A stretch of 64,000 bases of DNA from Crocinitomix sp. (GTDB lineage Bacteria; Bacteroidota; Bacteroidia; Flavobacteriales_D; Crocinitomicaceae). The stretch covers positions 31,887 through 95,886 of the forward strand of contig WTCE01000001.1 of assembly GCA_013138735.1 (NCBI GenBank), in the 5' to 3' direction. Positions 36,152 through 45,820 of the stretch are shown in pieces. The translations under genes and the position numbers were made by a program. Each line of letters opens with the position of its first letter. The first letter of the stretch is position 1. A model generated the notes under the pieces. That model was not told the DNA's origin. It worked only from the letters and a program-made list of their open reading frames with translations, and did no database searches.

Positions 36152-37078
36152 TTATAATAGTCTTATTGTCAATAATTTTATCATATTCAAAATCTTTACT
36201 TCTAATAGCAAGCGCAGCAGCAAAGCTACTTCGCAGCTGGTGCATTGTGTAATTTCACTTGGAATACTTGATAATTTATTTCGTCCAAGTACAAGCACTT
36301 GTAATTTTTTCATCTCTCCAATATTGCTTGGAATAGTGGTTAAATCATTATTTGTGATCTCTAATTTTTCGATAAGCGGAAGTTCAATAATACTTGGCGG
36401 AATATTATCCAAACCATTCCCATTTAATAATAGCTCTTTCAAACTTAACATTTTCGAAAAATCGAAGGTAACATCAATTGTACTATTGATGTTCAAGGTT
36501 TCAATATATGGGTTTGCCAAAACTTCATCTATCAGCTGTTGAGAAGGATTATACAACCGGACTTCTTTTAACTTTTTTAGTCCACTGATTCCTTTTATGC
36601 TATAATTATTCGCCAAACCATTGTACAGCTGGAGTTTTAGAAATTCTAGTTGGTGTAATTCATAAAAACCTTCTTCATCAAGCAGTTCCATTGTGGTTTC
36701 GCCATGAATATTTAAAGTTAAGTTGGTTAAACTAGACAAACCGAACACTGCATTATTCGGTATATTGGTATTGAGTGTGCTTAAGTTATGTAATTCACTA
36801 ATTTCTTCGGGTAGCGTGTAATCTTGATATTCCGCACTTAACGGAGAATGCAAAAAGGTGAGTGATTCTAAGTTTTTGAATGCTGTTATTCTTTGATCGA
36901 GTATTTTTTCGGGAGACCTACAATAGCCCATTCCATTTTCAATCACAATCGAGCGATAATCTTGCTGATAAAACTGCAATGGTAAATCATCACACAGCCC
37001 AAGTCTAACATCATCTCTTTGCGCAAGAACATTATTACAAAACATTCCTAAAAACAAAACTAGAACCACATTTTTCAT
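36152..37078 (-). CDS. Secreted leucine-rich repeat protein
   Basis: About 308 residues from the ATG at 37078, which gives a proper signal peptide (MKNVVLVLFLGMFCNNVLAQ). An upstream in-frame start 19 codons earlier would spoil the signal and runs into the upstream terminator. The body contains leucine-rich repeats of the LxxLxLxxNxLxxIP type, best seen near the end (LEITNNDLTTIPSNIGEMKK, LVLGRNKLSSIPSEI). The last roughly 25 residues (from CEVALLLRLLL) are an unusual Leu-rich tail without the repeat pattern, which could reflect a frameshift that replaced the natural C-terminus. No T9SS sorting domain is visible. It converges on the TPR genes and probably ends a separate single-gene unit. Ligand unknown. 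Confidence 0.8.
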   Translation of the reverse strand: MKNVVLVLFLGMFCNNVLAQRDDVRLGLCDDLPLQFYQQDYRSIVIENGMGYCRSPEKILDQRITAFKNLESLTFLHSPLSAEYQDYTLPEEISELHNLSTLNTNIPNNAVFGLSSLTNLTLNIHGETTMELLDEEGFYELHQLEFLKLQLYNGLANNYSIKGISGLKKLKEVRLYNPSQQLIDEVLANPYIETLNINSTIDVTFDFSKMLSLKELLLNGNGLDNIPPSIIELPLIEKLEITNNDLTTIPSNIGEMKKLQVLVLGRNKLSSIPSEITQCTSCEVALLLRLLLEVKILNMIKLLTIRLL

Positions 37079-37105
37079 CAAAACAAACTTATCAAATTTT
37101 AGACC

Positions 37106-37147
37106 AATAAAAAAGGGTTGATACACAAATATCAACCCTTTTTTATT
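37106..37147 (-). terminator. Rho-independent terminator after the di-haem peroxidase gene
   Basis: A perfect 17-bp inverted repeat (37106-37122 and 37131-37147) with an 8-base loop. The stem core is AGGGTTGAT/ATCAACCCT and the flanks are A and T runs, so it can terminate transcription in either direction. It lies 20 bp beyond the stop of the minus-strand peroxidase gene and just upstream of the LRR gene start, separating these two minus-strand units. Confidence 0.88.
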
Positions 37148-37166
37148 TCATTAAGTAAGCGGTTTT

Positions 37167-38288
37167 TTACTGAAACGGTGTTTTGTAATCAGCATTATTC
37201 AGGTAAGTTTCATCTGTTAGAGTATGCAAAAAAGCAATTAAATCTGCAATTTCATCTGCATCTAACATTAAACCTGTTCCCATAGTGCTCGCCAAAGCGG
37301 GATCAAGAGTTGATGATGAATGTAATTCTCCATTGTAATGATTTACAACTTCTTCTAAAGTATTAAAACGGCCATCATGCATATATGGTCCAGTTTGAGC
37401 AATGTTCCGTAAAGAGGTTACTTTAAATTTAGCTTTATCAGCATCATCCTCGGTAACGTCATAACGTCCTAAATCGGTAAAATCAACTTCACTATCTAAG
37501 CCGTTGTTAATATACTTATCATTCTCAAAATTGGTTCCTGTATGACAATGGGCGCAATCGGCACCTGAAGTTTCTGGAAAAAATTCATTGTATTCGCCAA
37601 AGAACAATTCTCTACCCCGTTCTTCACTATCAGTCAATGTTGCCGTGCCAACCAAATAACGATCATATTTTGAATCGTCTGAAACAATAGACATCATAAA
37701 CGCTTCTAGTGCCAATGAGATATTTAGTTCATTAATTGCTCCATTTTCAAAGGCTCTTACGAATTGGTCTTTATAGATTTTTTGAAGACTGTAAAGTTCT
37801 TTTGTCTCTAGTTTAGCGATTACATTCTCAAGCGTCTCATTCATCTCTAATGGATCTTGAATAGGCAAAACAGACTGATGTCTTAGCAATTCAGCTCTAC
37901 CATCCCAAAAGAATCCATTCTCATTCCAAGCTAAATTAACAACAGCCATTGCTTGCCTTGCGCCAAACAAACCGTCAACACCTTCTGAAAACTGATCTGA
38001 ATCAGAAAACCCATCTTCTTGTAAATGACAAGACGCACAAGCCATTGATCCGTCTTTAGACAATGCTTTTTCGTAAAATAACATTCTTCCCAATTTCACC
38101 TTTTCAATTGTCAGTAGATTATCTGCAGGTAAATTTGGAACAGGAAGTGTATTGTTTGTCAATTTCAGACTATAAGGAGCATTATCATACTCTGCATATT
38201 CTCCAACATACGGTGGATCTTTCTTACAAGAAGCCAATAGAATAACTGCACCTATAAAAAAGATGTTTTGCAATTTAAAGAAGTTCAT
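37167..38288 (-). CDS. Di-haem cytochrome c peroxidase-like protein, MbnH-like
   Basis: 373 residues. A lipoprotein signal (FIGAVILLASC) places it in the periplasm, anchored to a membrane. Two CxxCH haem-binding motifs, CASCH (about 84) and CAHCH (about 245), and the C-terminal GPYMHDGRFNTLEEVVNHYN segment define the bacterial di-haem cytochrome c peroxidase/MauG superfamily. It follows the MbnP-like gene by 10 bp. In that partnership, the di-haem MbnH enzyme is known to oxidise a tryptophan of MbnP to kynurenine to build a copper site. The linked multicopper oxidase and Cus-type pump support a copper role. A hydrogen-peroxide-detoxifying peroxidase is the alternative. Confidence 0.92.
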   Translation of the reverse strand: MNFFKLQNIFFIGAVILLASCKKDPPYVGEYAEYDNAPYSLKLTNNTLPVPNLPADNLLTIEKVKLGRMLFYEKALSKDGSMACASCHLQEDGFSDSDQFSEGVDGLFGARQAMAVVNLAWNENGFFWDGRAELLRHQSVLPIQDPLEMNETLENVIAKLETKELYSLQKIYKDQFVRAFENGAINELNISLALEAFMMSIVSDDSKYDRYLVGTATLTDSEERGRELFFGEYNEFFPETSGADCAHCHTGTNFENDKYINNGLDSEVDFTDLGRYDVTEDDADKAKFKVTSLRNIAQTGPYMHDGRFNTLEEVVNHYNGELHSSSTLDPALASTMGTGLMLDADEIADLIAFLHTLTDETYLNNADYKTPFQ

Positions 38289-38298
38289 AGTAAACTAT

Positions 38299-39261
38299 TT
38301 ATTTAATAATAAGTCGCTCAGTCGCGATTGTTTCGCCCTTTACGTTTAAAACCGTAACGAAATAAATACCTGAATCTGGTATAGTTAAAGCCATTTGCTT
38401 ATTATCATTTACAAGCGTTGTTTGTACAATTTCGCCTAAGGGATTGATGATATTAACTTGATTAATTTCAGTTGTGTTTTCGAAATTAACCACAATATCG
38501 CCGTTAGAAGGATTTGGATAAACTGACCAAGCCAATTCTAATGCTTCTTCAGCAACTCCCACTGTGTACAATCCAAAAACAACATCTCTCCAATTTTCTA
38601 ATACCTTTTTAGCTGCTCCTGTCGTCCCGTGAGAAATAATTCCAGCAGTTAAATCAATTTCATTTAATCCTGCGGCATAATCTCCATTAAGGCTCATCAC
38701 CATAACGTCTCCAACAGTTTCTACCCAAACATCAGATTCAACCTCGAAATAATTACTATTCCCAAGTCCGTGAAATTGAAAGTTTTGTGAAAAATCAACA
38801 CCGCCAAAACCTTCATAGGCTATAAAACGATATCCTGCTGCCCAACCCCAATGCATAGAAGGTGATTTAGGTGCTAGCGGATGATCCCCAACGAATAATG
38901 TCGGATCTCCAGTATTAAGAGGCTCATAAACCCCAATATGAAACTTAACTGATTCGATAGAAGTCACATCAAAACTACCTAAATCAATTGTCGTTGAAAT
39001 CTCGTCTTCTGGTCTCACTAAAGCCATAACATCATCAGAAACCGCTGTCTCCATACCACCATCATGTACAATTGTAATTCTTGTCAAATAGTACTCTAAA
39101 CGTGTGGCTTTAAATTCATGCCCTAAATCATTCGTACCAACAGCATCTAACATAAAATCTTCAATACCTAATTTATGGTTGATTTTAAGTTCAACTTCCG
39201 TCTGTGCGTTAACAGAAACAACAAAAAGAAGAAGAAATGCACTGAGTATTAGTTTTTTCAT
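38299..39261 (-). CDS. MbnP-family copper-binding protein with T9SS sorting domain
   Basis: 320 residues with signal peptide MKKLILSAFLLLFVVSVNAQ. Residues about 22-235 match the MbnP family (VELKINHKLG, KATRLEYYLTRITIVHDGG, PSMHWGWAAGYRFIAYEGFG); the WGW motif holds candidate tryptophans for conversion to kynurenine. Residues about 245-320 are a type A T9SS sorting domain (WSVYPNPSNGDIVVNF, ending TERLIIK), so the protein should cross the outer membrane and be attached to the cell surface or released. It is the first gene of a two-gene unit with the MbnH-like enzyme. The proposed job is capture of copper outside the cell; the T9SS fusion would separate it from the periplasmic enzyme unless modification happens before export. 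Confidence 0.88.
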   Translation of the reverse strand: MKKLILSAFLLLFVVSVNAQTEVELKINHKLGIEDFMLDAVGTNDLGHEFKATRLEYYLTRITIVHDGGMETAVSDDVMALVRPEDEISTTIDLGSFDVTSIESVKFHIGVYEPLNTGDPTLFVGDHPLAPKSPSMHWGWAAGYRFIAYEGFGGVDFSQNFQFHGLGNSNYFEVESDVWVETVGDVMVMSLNGDYAAGLNEIDLTAGIISHGTTGAAKKVLENWRDVVFGLYTVGVAEEALELAWSVYPNPSNGDIVVNFENTTEINQVNIINPLGEIVQTTLVNDNKQMALTIPDSGIYFVTVLNVKGETIATERLIIK

Positions 39262-39519
39262 AATGTATATGTAATTGATAGATATTTGTTTAGCAAATTA
39301 AGTAATAATTGCCTAAGATAGTTTAAGTGCATGCTTTGCTCCAAATATTTCGAGCAATTTCTATTTGCGTTTTTTAAGGCTAAATTGAAAACTTATTTTC
39401 AATTCGCCCCATAACCCCTGCTGAATATAGTATTTCACTAATTTCAAAAGCGTAATTCTATATAGGACCACCCAGACATTGAATGATTCGAAATTTGGAT
39501 CAAAGCAATTTGTAAATGC

Positions 39520-41235
39520 TTAAAATATTACAATCTTCCGGGTAATATGACCTTGCTCAAGAACTAAAGTGATAAGATAAGTGCCTGGTACTGAAAGTTG
39601 GATATCTAATGTGGTGATATTCTTGTCGGTTATTTCTGAATTGCTTATGATTTTTCCATCTAATGTGCTAATTTGATATGATTTTGGGGTCGCATCAGAT
39701 GCTGTCCAATCTATTTTAAACTGTCCGTTCATGGATGGATTTGGATAAATGGAAAGCGCACTATTATTATCTACTGAGGTGATATCAGATGTACCCTCGC
39801 TCACAATAAACTGCCCCATCATACCCATATCTTCGTGGGGAAGCATATGACAATGGAACATATAGGGAATAGTATCGTTTGCAAAATCTTTAAACTGAGC
39901 AATAAATTTCACCGTGCCCATACCGCCAGGAACTAAAACGACATCATTTAACCCGCGCAATTGAACAGGAGGAGTACTTCCATTAATCTCGAGGATATAG
40001 AATTGAATATCATGAATATGAAAAGGGTGAGCGATTGGGGTTTGATTGGTGAGTGTCCAAATCTCAGTATTATTTAACGGAACGGTATAATCAATAACGT
40101 CCATGTCAAACGTTGATCCATTTATTTTAAAAGGTCCATTTAAGTCGCCCATAACCGTTTGAGTAAAAGTCAATGCTCTGGTTATATCTTCTGTTCCTTC
40201 AACTGGTGGACTGTGACTTATAAGTGTTGCAGGCACTGTGAGTATTGGGTCTGCAGTTGCAGCTCCAACGGTTATGTCTAAGAACTCGTAATCTGAACCG
40301 TTTAATGGATTACTTGTATAACCAATTAACGATCCCGTCATTCCTGCGCCCATTCCTGGTTGTGTAGCACCATAAATTGCATTTGGAAGCTCTGAAGCAT
40401 AACTCATAAGTTGAATGTTATCCCCAAGACTTGTCGAAAGGTCGACCAAAATATCTGCACGTTGACCCGGAGCAATTCGATAACGTTCTGCAGCAACTGG
40501 ACTCTCTAATAATCCGCCATCCGTTCCAATGATTTGAAAGGTACGATCGTCTGAAAAACCAAGTTCAATTACCCGTTGTGAAGATCCATTTAAAACACGC
40601 ATGCGCACCACTTGAGCGGGGAATTCAATGAACGGATTTACCGTACCATTAACCATTACAGAAGTGTCTAAATTGGTATGAAAAATAATTTGCCCGTCAG
40701 TATCAAATCCTTTTGTTTGAAGAATGATAGGGAAATCATCAACACCGTATGTGCGCGGTAATTCCAAGGCTTCTTCTTCATCATCTTTTACAATTATTAA
40801 TCCTGCAATTCCCTTAGAGACATGTTCGCCAGTTTTCATATGTAAATGTGGATGGTACCAATTGATGCCGGCTTGATCCATAATTTCGAAACTTGGTGTC
40901 CATAATTCGTCTGGTAGAATGATGCTGTGAGGACCACCATCATTTTCAGGTGCAACGTGCATACCGTGCCAATGAATTGTAGTGGTGTCCGGCAATTGAT
41001 TGTCAACGGTAATGGAAACAGTACTTCCTTTTTGTAATATTAATGTTGGTCCTAACAAGGATCCATTTGCGCCCATTGTATTGGTTTCTATTCCTTCATA
41101 AAAAGTAGTTATACCTTCCTGTAGGGTCAAATTGATGGTTTCAGACGTTATGGTTGGTGGTATAAGAAGAGGGCTTTGTGCATAGATATTAGCGCCGCCA
41201 ATAAGTAAGATGTAAACAAAGAAAAGTTTTTTCAT
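39520..41235 (-). CDS. Multicopper oxidase (CueO-like) with T9SS sorting domain
   Basis: 571 residues with signal peptide MKKLFFVYILLIGGANIYAQ. All four copper-binding motifs are visible: IHWHGMHV (about 83), NWYHPHLHMKTGEH (about 125), HPFHIHDIQF (about 403) and MFHCHMLPHEDMGMMGQF (about 458). The middle contains Met-rich stretches. The C-terminal roughly 75 residues are a T9SS type A sorting domain (SIYPNPSMNGQFKI, ending TRKIVIF). The enzyme probably oxidises Cu(I) to Cu(II), or phenolic substrates, at the cell surface. It precedes the MbnP-like gene on the same strand with a 258-bp gap and is divergent from the Cus-type efflux genes, so copper-responsive expression is likely, though no operator was identified. 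Confidence 0.94.
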   Translation of the reverse strand: MKKLFFVYILLIGGANIYAQSPLLIPPTITSETINLTLQEGITTFYEGIETNTMGANGSLLGPTLILQKGSTVSITVDNQLPDTTTIHWHGMHVAPENDGGPHSIILPDELWTPSFEIMDQAGINWYHPHLHMKTGEHVSKGIAGLIIVKDDEEEALELPRTYGVDDFPIILQTKGFDTDGQIIFHTNLDTSVMVNGTVNPFIEFPAQVVRMRVLNGSSQRVIELGFSDDRTFQIIGTDGGLLESPVAAERYRIAPGQRADILVDLSTSLGDNIQLMSYASELPNAIYGATQPGMGAGMTGSLIGYTSNPLNGSDYEFLDITVGAATADPILTVPATLISHSPPVEGTEDITRALTFTQTVMGDLNGPFKINGSTFDMDVIDYTVPLNNTEIWTLTNQTPIAHPFHIHDIQFYILEINGSTPPVQLRGLNDVVLVPGGMGTVKFIAQFKDFANDTIPYMFHCHMLPHEDMGMMGQFIVSEGTSDITSVDNNSALSIYPNPSMNGQFKIDWTASDATPKSYQISTLDGKIISNSEITDKNITTLDIQLSVPGTYLITLVLEQGHITRKIVIF

Positions 41236-41537
41236 TTCAATTTTTTATTAAGTCTAATTTATCCGAGATTAGCATCAGGTTAAATTAGTGATGGGAGCTC
41301 TTTCAATCCAGCTAATCAATACAGTTTAGTTCTTAAAATTAACATTAATATTGAACCCACATTCTGAAGAAACATCAAAGCTCTGTTAATGACAGAGTTA
41401 ATATGATTTCAATCTATTTATTGTTCGGGCAAAATGTCAAAATCTCCTTGAAATGCGTTATTTTTTTGTTAAAAATGGATCAGACAGGAACTTACCATTT
41501 CTTTTGTACCATAAAAAAGAGTAACTTTGAGTGAAAC
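41236..41537. other. Divergent intergenic region, copper genes
   Basis: About 300 bp between the multicopper oxidase (minus) and the HYC_CC_PP/Cus genes (plus). It must hold both promoters. The only structure seen is a short inverted repeat at 41381-41397 (CTCTGT, five-base loop, ACAGAG). No metalloregulator gene or clear operator was recognised. Confidence 0.5.
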
Positions 41538-42008
41538 GTGAAATTTCTAAGAAAAATAGGTCCCTTTATATTGATTCCATTGATGTTGTTTTCATCAACT
41601 GGTTTTTCTTTGGATGTACATTTTTGTGGAGATGAAGTGAAAAGCGTTGGTTTGTTTAATGCTACGCCATGCGACATGGAAGAAAGCATGAATCAATCGC
41701 AAGATTTATCAAACTTACCTCCATGTCACCGCAAGATGATTTTGGATGCAGAGAATTCTACTCCAAAGAACGGTCTTAATCAACGTCCATGCTGCCATAA
41801 CGAAACATTCGATTTTGAGGTTAGTTCGGATGTTGAACCACTTTTAATTCAAAAGGTTGATTTAACGCAGGTAAATGCTGTAATTGTTTATGCCGCAATA
41901 AATTTCAATCTATTTCAACGTAAAGTAGAGCTTGAATTTTACGAAAATTATAGGCCTCCTTTAATTGATGCGGATATTTCTGTCCTGCATCAAGTTTTCC
42001 GTATTTGA
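41538..42008 (+). CDS. HYC_CC_PP family small secreted protein
   Basis: 156 residues. The start is a GTG, because a stop lies two codons upstream in frame and no ATG fits. The signal peptide (KFLRKIGPFILIPLMLFSSTGFS) is followed by the family's hallmark cysteines and histidines: DVHFCGDEV (about 30), LPPCHRKM (about 72) and RPCCHNETFDF (about 96), and it ends with the PPLIDADISVLHQVFRI type of tail. Such proteins sit next to metal-efflux genes in many Bacteroidota. The Cys/His pairs suggest periplasmic metal (copper or silver) binding, but the function is not established. It starts the plus-strand unit leading into the CusA-like gene 122 bp downstream. Confidence 0.85.
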   Translation: MKFLRKIGPFILIPLMLFSSTGFSLDVHFCGDEVKSVGLFNATPCDMEESMNQSQDLSNLPPCHRKMILDAENSTPKNGLNQRPCCHNETFDFEVSSDVEPLLIQKVDLTQVNAVIVYAAINFNLFQRKVELEFYENYRPPLIDADISVLHQVFRI

Positions 42009-42130
42009 TTTTTCATTTTAGTAAGTAGTGCTTGGCTCTAAATGGCCCTGTTTTCAGAAAAGCACTAAACATTGCTCCTTGCCTATTGGCATTGGAGCTA
42101 ATCGTGTTTTGCTTATACTAAAAATGAAAA

Positions 42131-45100
42131 ATGTTAAATGCTATCATAAAGTTTTTTCTTGACAATAAATTGGTTGCATGGTTAATGCTTGGCTTATTTG
42201 TGATTTGGGGACTTGTTACGGCTCCTTTCAACTTTGAGTCGGAGCTTTTACCACGCGATCCCGTATCTGTGGATGCTATTCCTGATATTGGCGAGAATCA
42301 ACAAATCATTTATACTGAATGGATGGGACGATCTCCGCAAGATGTGGAAGATCAAATCACCTATCCACTGACCTCTTCATTATTAGGTATTCCGGGGGTT
42401 AAAAGTGTTCGTAGTAATTCCATGTTTGGTTTTTCAAGTATCTATTTAATATTTGATGATGATATCGAATTTTATTGGAGTAGAAGCAGAATAATAGAGA
42501 AGCTAAATTCATTACCAGCCAATTTATTACCTGAGGATGTCAACCCTTCGTTGGGACCAGATGCAACTGCATTGGGGCAAATATATTGGTACACTTTAGA
42601 AGGACAAGACGAGGATGGAAACGCAACAGGAGGTTGGGATTTACATGAATTGAGAACGATTCAAGATTTTTATGTTAAGTATGGCCTTCAAACGGCAGAA
42701 GGCGTTTCAGAAGTTGCGTCAATTGGTGGCTTCGTAAAAGAATATCAGATTGATGTCAATCCTGATAAAATGAAAGCATACGACATTACTTTAAATGAAG
42801 TAATGAAAGCAGCAGCAGCTAGTAATCTAGATATAGGTGCGCAAACGATTGAAATTAATTTAGCAGAATATTTTGTGCGTGGCTTAGGTTACGTCAAAAA
42901 GGTAGAAGACATTGAATTGAGTGTTGTTAAAATGGTTAACAATGTTCCAATTCGAATCAAAGACATTGCGAATGTTCATTTAGGACCAGCAACTCGTCGC
43001 GGAATTTTAGATAAGTCTGGCACTCCTGCGGTAGGTGGTGTTGTTGTGGCTAGATATGGTTCAAATCCATTGGAAGTTATTAATAACGTTAAAGAAAAGA
43101 TTAAAGAAATTTCAGGTGGGCTTCCAAGCAAAGTATTAGCAGATGGCACAATATCTCAAGTTAACATTGTTCCTTTTTATGACCGAACCGAACTGATTCA
43201 TGAAACGATTGGAACGCTTGAAGAAGCATTGACATTGGAGATTCTGATTACTATTATTGTTGTCCTCCTAATGTTACTTCATTTTAAGTCTTCCTTGCTT
43301 ATTGCAGGATCGCTTCCGGTTGCTGTTCTCATGTGTTTTGTGGCCATGAAATATGCAGGAATTGACGCCAATATTGTGGCCCTTTCGGGGATAGCAATTG
43401 CTGTTGGAACCATGGTCGACATGGGTATAGTTCTGACCGAAAGTATGATTACACAGCTCAAAATTGCTCCACCTACGCAATCGGTTAAAACAACCATTTA
43501 TATTGCAACGGTGGATGTTGCTTCGGCAGTAATTACAGCAGTTGCCACAACCATTGTTAGTTTTCTCCCAGTTTTCACTATGCAAGCATCTGAAGGCAAG
43601 TTGTTTCGACCCCTCGCCTACACAAAATCTTTTGCCTTATTAGCATCCGTATTATTAGCTATTACTGTCATTCCTCCTTTGGCAGAACAGTTATTTAATA
43701 TGAAAAAGAAAGGGAAAGTCTCCGTTTATTTCTCTAATGCTGTTTTGATCATATTGTCTTTTGCCTTATTATTTAGTTCTTATCCGTTTTTTGGTGTAAT
43801 TGGTTTAATTATAGGGATTGGTGGCGCACTAACTAATTATTTTGAGGACAAAAAATCGGAAATATGGTTGAAAAAATTCTCCTTAGCTAAAAACATCATT
43901 TATGCACTTTTTGTTGCCTGGTTATTGGCGACTATATGGATGCCTTTAGGTGTTGTTAAAAGCATGTTGGTGAATTTCATTTTTGTTACTTCCATCATAG
44001 GTTTATTAATTGGATTCTTTAAGTTAATCATCCACTATTACGAAAAAATTCTACGCTTTTTATTGCGGATGAAATACATTTTTGTCGGATTATTAGTAGT
44101 ACTGCTGTATTCAGGATATAGCATATTCAAAAATACGGGTCAAGAGTTTATGCCAGCGCTAAACGAAGGTTCTTTCTTATTAATGCCAACCTCTATGCCC
44201 CATGCAGGCATGGAAATAAATGAAGCCAATATTCGCTTATTAGATTTATCAATTAGTGCAATTCCAGAGGTTGAATTGGTGGTTGGAAAAGCAGGTCGCG
44301 TGGAAAGTGCACTTGATCCTGCACCAATGTCAATGTACGAGCACATGATTACGTACAAATCTGAATATAAGGTGGATGAGGACGGACATAAAATGCGTTT
44401 TTCTGTAGACGAAAATGGCGCTTTTATATATTCTGAATCTGGCGAATTAATTCAGGATGAAAATGGTCAATATTTTAGGCAATGGCGTGATCATATTCAG
44501 TCGCCTGATGACATTTGGGAGGAAATAATAAAAGCAGCCAAAATTCCAGGAATAACATCTGCACCAAAACTACAACCCATTGAAACCCGTTTGGTAATGT
44601 TGCAAACAGGGATGCGGGCTCCCATGGGGATCAAAGTAAAAGGTACCGACTTGAAAGAGATTGAAGCTTTTGGATTAGAGTTGGAACAAATTTTAAAAGA
44701 AGTTGAAGGCGTAAAAGCAGAAGCTGTATTTGCAGAAAGAATTGTGGGCAAACCCTATTTAATGCTTTCGATAAAACGGGAAAAAATTGGCCGATATGGC
44801 TTGTCGATTTTAGATGTTCAAAATCAAATTCAAACCGCAATTGGCGGAATGATTGTAGGAACAACAGTTGAAGGCCGAGAACGCTATAATATTCGTGTGC
44901 GGTATCCAACTGAATTACGCAATGATCCAGATCAACTCAAAGCCATATACATTGCAGCGCCAAATGGAACGCAAGTCCCCTTGGAAGAACTTGTTGAAAT
45001 CAATTATGAACAAGGCCCGCAAGCTATAAAAAGTGAAGATGGCTTTTTAGTGGGCTACGTTTTATTCGACCGAGAAGAGGGGTATTCAGAAGTTGAATTG

Positions 45101-45820
45101 GTTAATAAAGCACAAGCCTATATCAATGATAAAATTGCTGCCGAAGTATTAACAGTACCAAACGGGATTACCTATCATTTTGCGGGAAATTATCAACAAC
45201 AATTGCGTTCAAATAAGCGCCTTGGAATTGTTATGCCAATTGCATTAATTCTAATCTTCTTAATCCTTTACTTTCAATTTAAGTCATTCATCACATCACT
45301 TTTCGTTTTCTCAGGCGTTTTTGTTGCTTTTGCAGGTGGTTTCATTATGATTTGGCTTTATGGGCAAGATTGGTTTATGAATTTTGACATTTTCGGAACG
45401 AATATGCGCGACTTATTTCAGATGCGTACTATTAATCTAAGTGTTGCGGTTTGGGTTGGATTTTTAGCCCTGTTCGGCATTGCAACAGATGACGGTGTAT
45501 TGGTTGCCACGTTCTTAAAGAACAGCTTTAAAAAGAATGAACCCAAGAATATTAAAGAAATTCAGGACGCAGTTGTTGAAGGAGGATTGAGACGGGTTAA
45601 ACCTGCAATGATGACAACTGCCACTACAATTCTAGCCCTATTACCTGTATTAACAGCCACAGGAAAAGGAGCAGATATTATGCTGCCAATGGCGATTCCA
45701 TCTTTTGGTGGAATGGTGCTTAACCTCATCACTATGTTCACCGTTCCTATTCTCTACTGTATTTGGAAAGAGACGGCCTTTAAATTGAATTTAAGAAAAT
45801 TAAAAAGAGCAGAACAATGA
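42131..45820 (+). CDS. cusA: Heavy-metal RND efflux transporter, CusA/CzcA family
   Basis: 1229 residues, slightly longer than typical CusA. The N-terminus (FFLDNKLVAWLMLGLFVIWG, then PVSVDAIPDIGENQQIIYTE) is characteristic of the heavy-metal-efflux branch of RND pumps. Twelve membrane segments are expected, with TM4 GIAIAVGTMVDMGIVLTESM containing the proton-relay Asp. Periplasmic Met-rich stretches (LLMPTSMPHAGMEI) are consistent with Cu(I)/Ag(I) transport. It pumps ions from periplasm or cytoplasm through the CusB and CusC partners encoded next. The stop overlaps the CusC-like start by 4 bp (ATGA). Exact metal cannot be proven from sequence; copper is favoured by the neighbours. Confidence 0.95.
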   Translation: MLNAIIKFFLDNKLVAWLMLGLFVIWGLVTAPFNFESELLPRDPVSVDAIPDIGENQQIIYTEWMGRSPQDVEDQITYPLTSSLLGIPGVKSVRSNSMFGFSSIYLIFDDDIEFYWSRSRIIEKLNSLPANLLPEDVNPSLGPDATALGQIYWYTLEGQDEDGNATGGWDLHELRTIQDFYVKYGLQTAEGVSEVASIGGFVKEYQIDVNPDKMKAYDITLNEVMKAAAASNLDIGAQTIEINLAEYFVRGLGYVKKVEDIELSVVKMVNNVPIRIKDIANVHLGPATRRGILDKSGTPAVGGVVVARYGSNPLEVINNVKEKIKEISGGLPSKVLADGTISQVNIVPFYDRTELIHETIGTLEEALTLEILITIIVVLLMLLHFKSSLLIAGSLPVAVLMCFVAMKYAGIDANIVALSGIAIAVGTMVDMGIVLTESMITQLKIAPPTQSVKTTIYIATVDVASAVITAVATTIVSFLPVFTMQASEGKLFRPLAYTKSFALLASVLLAITVIPPLAEQLFNMKKKGKVSVYFSNAVLIILSFALLFSSYPFFGVIGLIIGIGGALTNYFEDKKSEIWLKKFSLAKNIIYALFVAWLLATIWMPLGVVKSMLVNFIFVTSIIGLLIGFFKLIIHYYEKILRFLLRMKYIFVGLLVVLLYSGYSIFKNTGQEFMPALNEGSFLLMPTSMPHAGMEINEANIRLLDLSISAIPEVELVVGKAGRVESALDPAPMSMYEHMITYKSEYKVDEDGHKMRFSVDENGAFIYSESGELIQDENGQYFRQWRDHIQSPDDIWEEIIKAAKIPGITSAPKLQPIETRLVMLQTGMRAPMGIKVKGTDLKEIEAFGLELEQILKEVEGVKAEAVFAERIVGKPYLMLSIKREKIGRYGLSILDVQNQIQTAIGGMIVGTTVEGRERYNIRVRYPTELRNDPDQLKAIYIAAPNGTQVPLEELVEINYEQGPQAIKSEDGFLVGYVLFDREEGYSEVELVNKAQAYINDKIAAEVLTVPNGITYHFAGNYQQQLRSNKRLGIVMPIALILIFLILYFQFKSFITSLFVFSGVFVAFAGGFIMIWLYGQDWFMNFDIFGTNMRDLFQMRTINLSVAVWVGFLALFGIATDDGVLVATFLKNSFKKNEPKNIKEIQDAVVEGGLRRVKPAMMTTATTILALLPVLTATGKGADIMLPMAIPSFGGMVLNLITMFTVPILYCIWKETAFKLNLRKLKRAEQ

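Noticed and set aside
36042..36245. 67-codon minus-strand frame and the matching plus-strand frame across repeat copy 1
   Set aside because: They read through a non-coding repeat and the end of the LRR gene; substitutions between the repeat copies do not favour any reading frame.
41522..41529. TAACTTTG, a match to the Bacteroidota -7 promoter element
   Set aside because: Only 8 bp from the start codon it would serve, with no TTG at a suitable distance; position is not plausible for a promoter.
43274..43585. Cys/Asn-rich minus-strand frame inside the CusA-like gene
   Set aside because: Antisense shadow of a conserved transporter segment.
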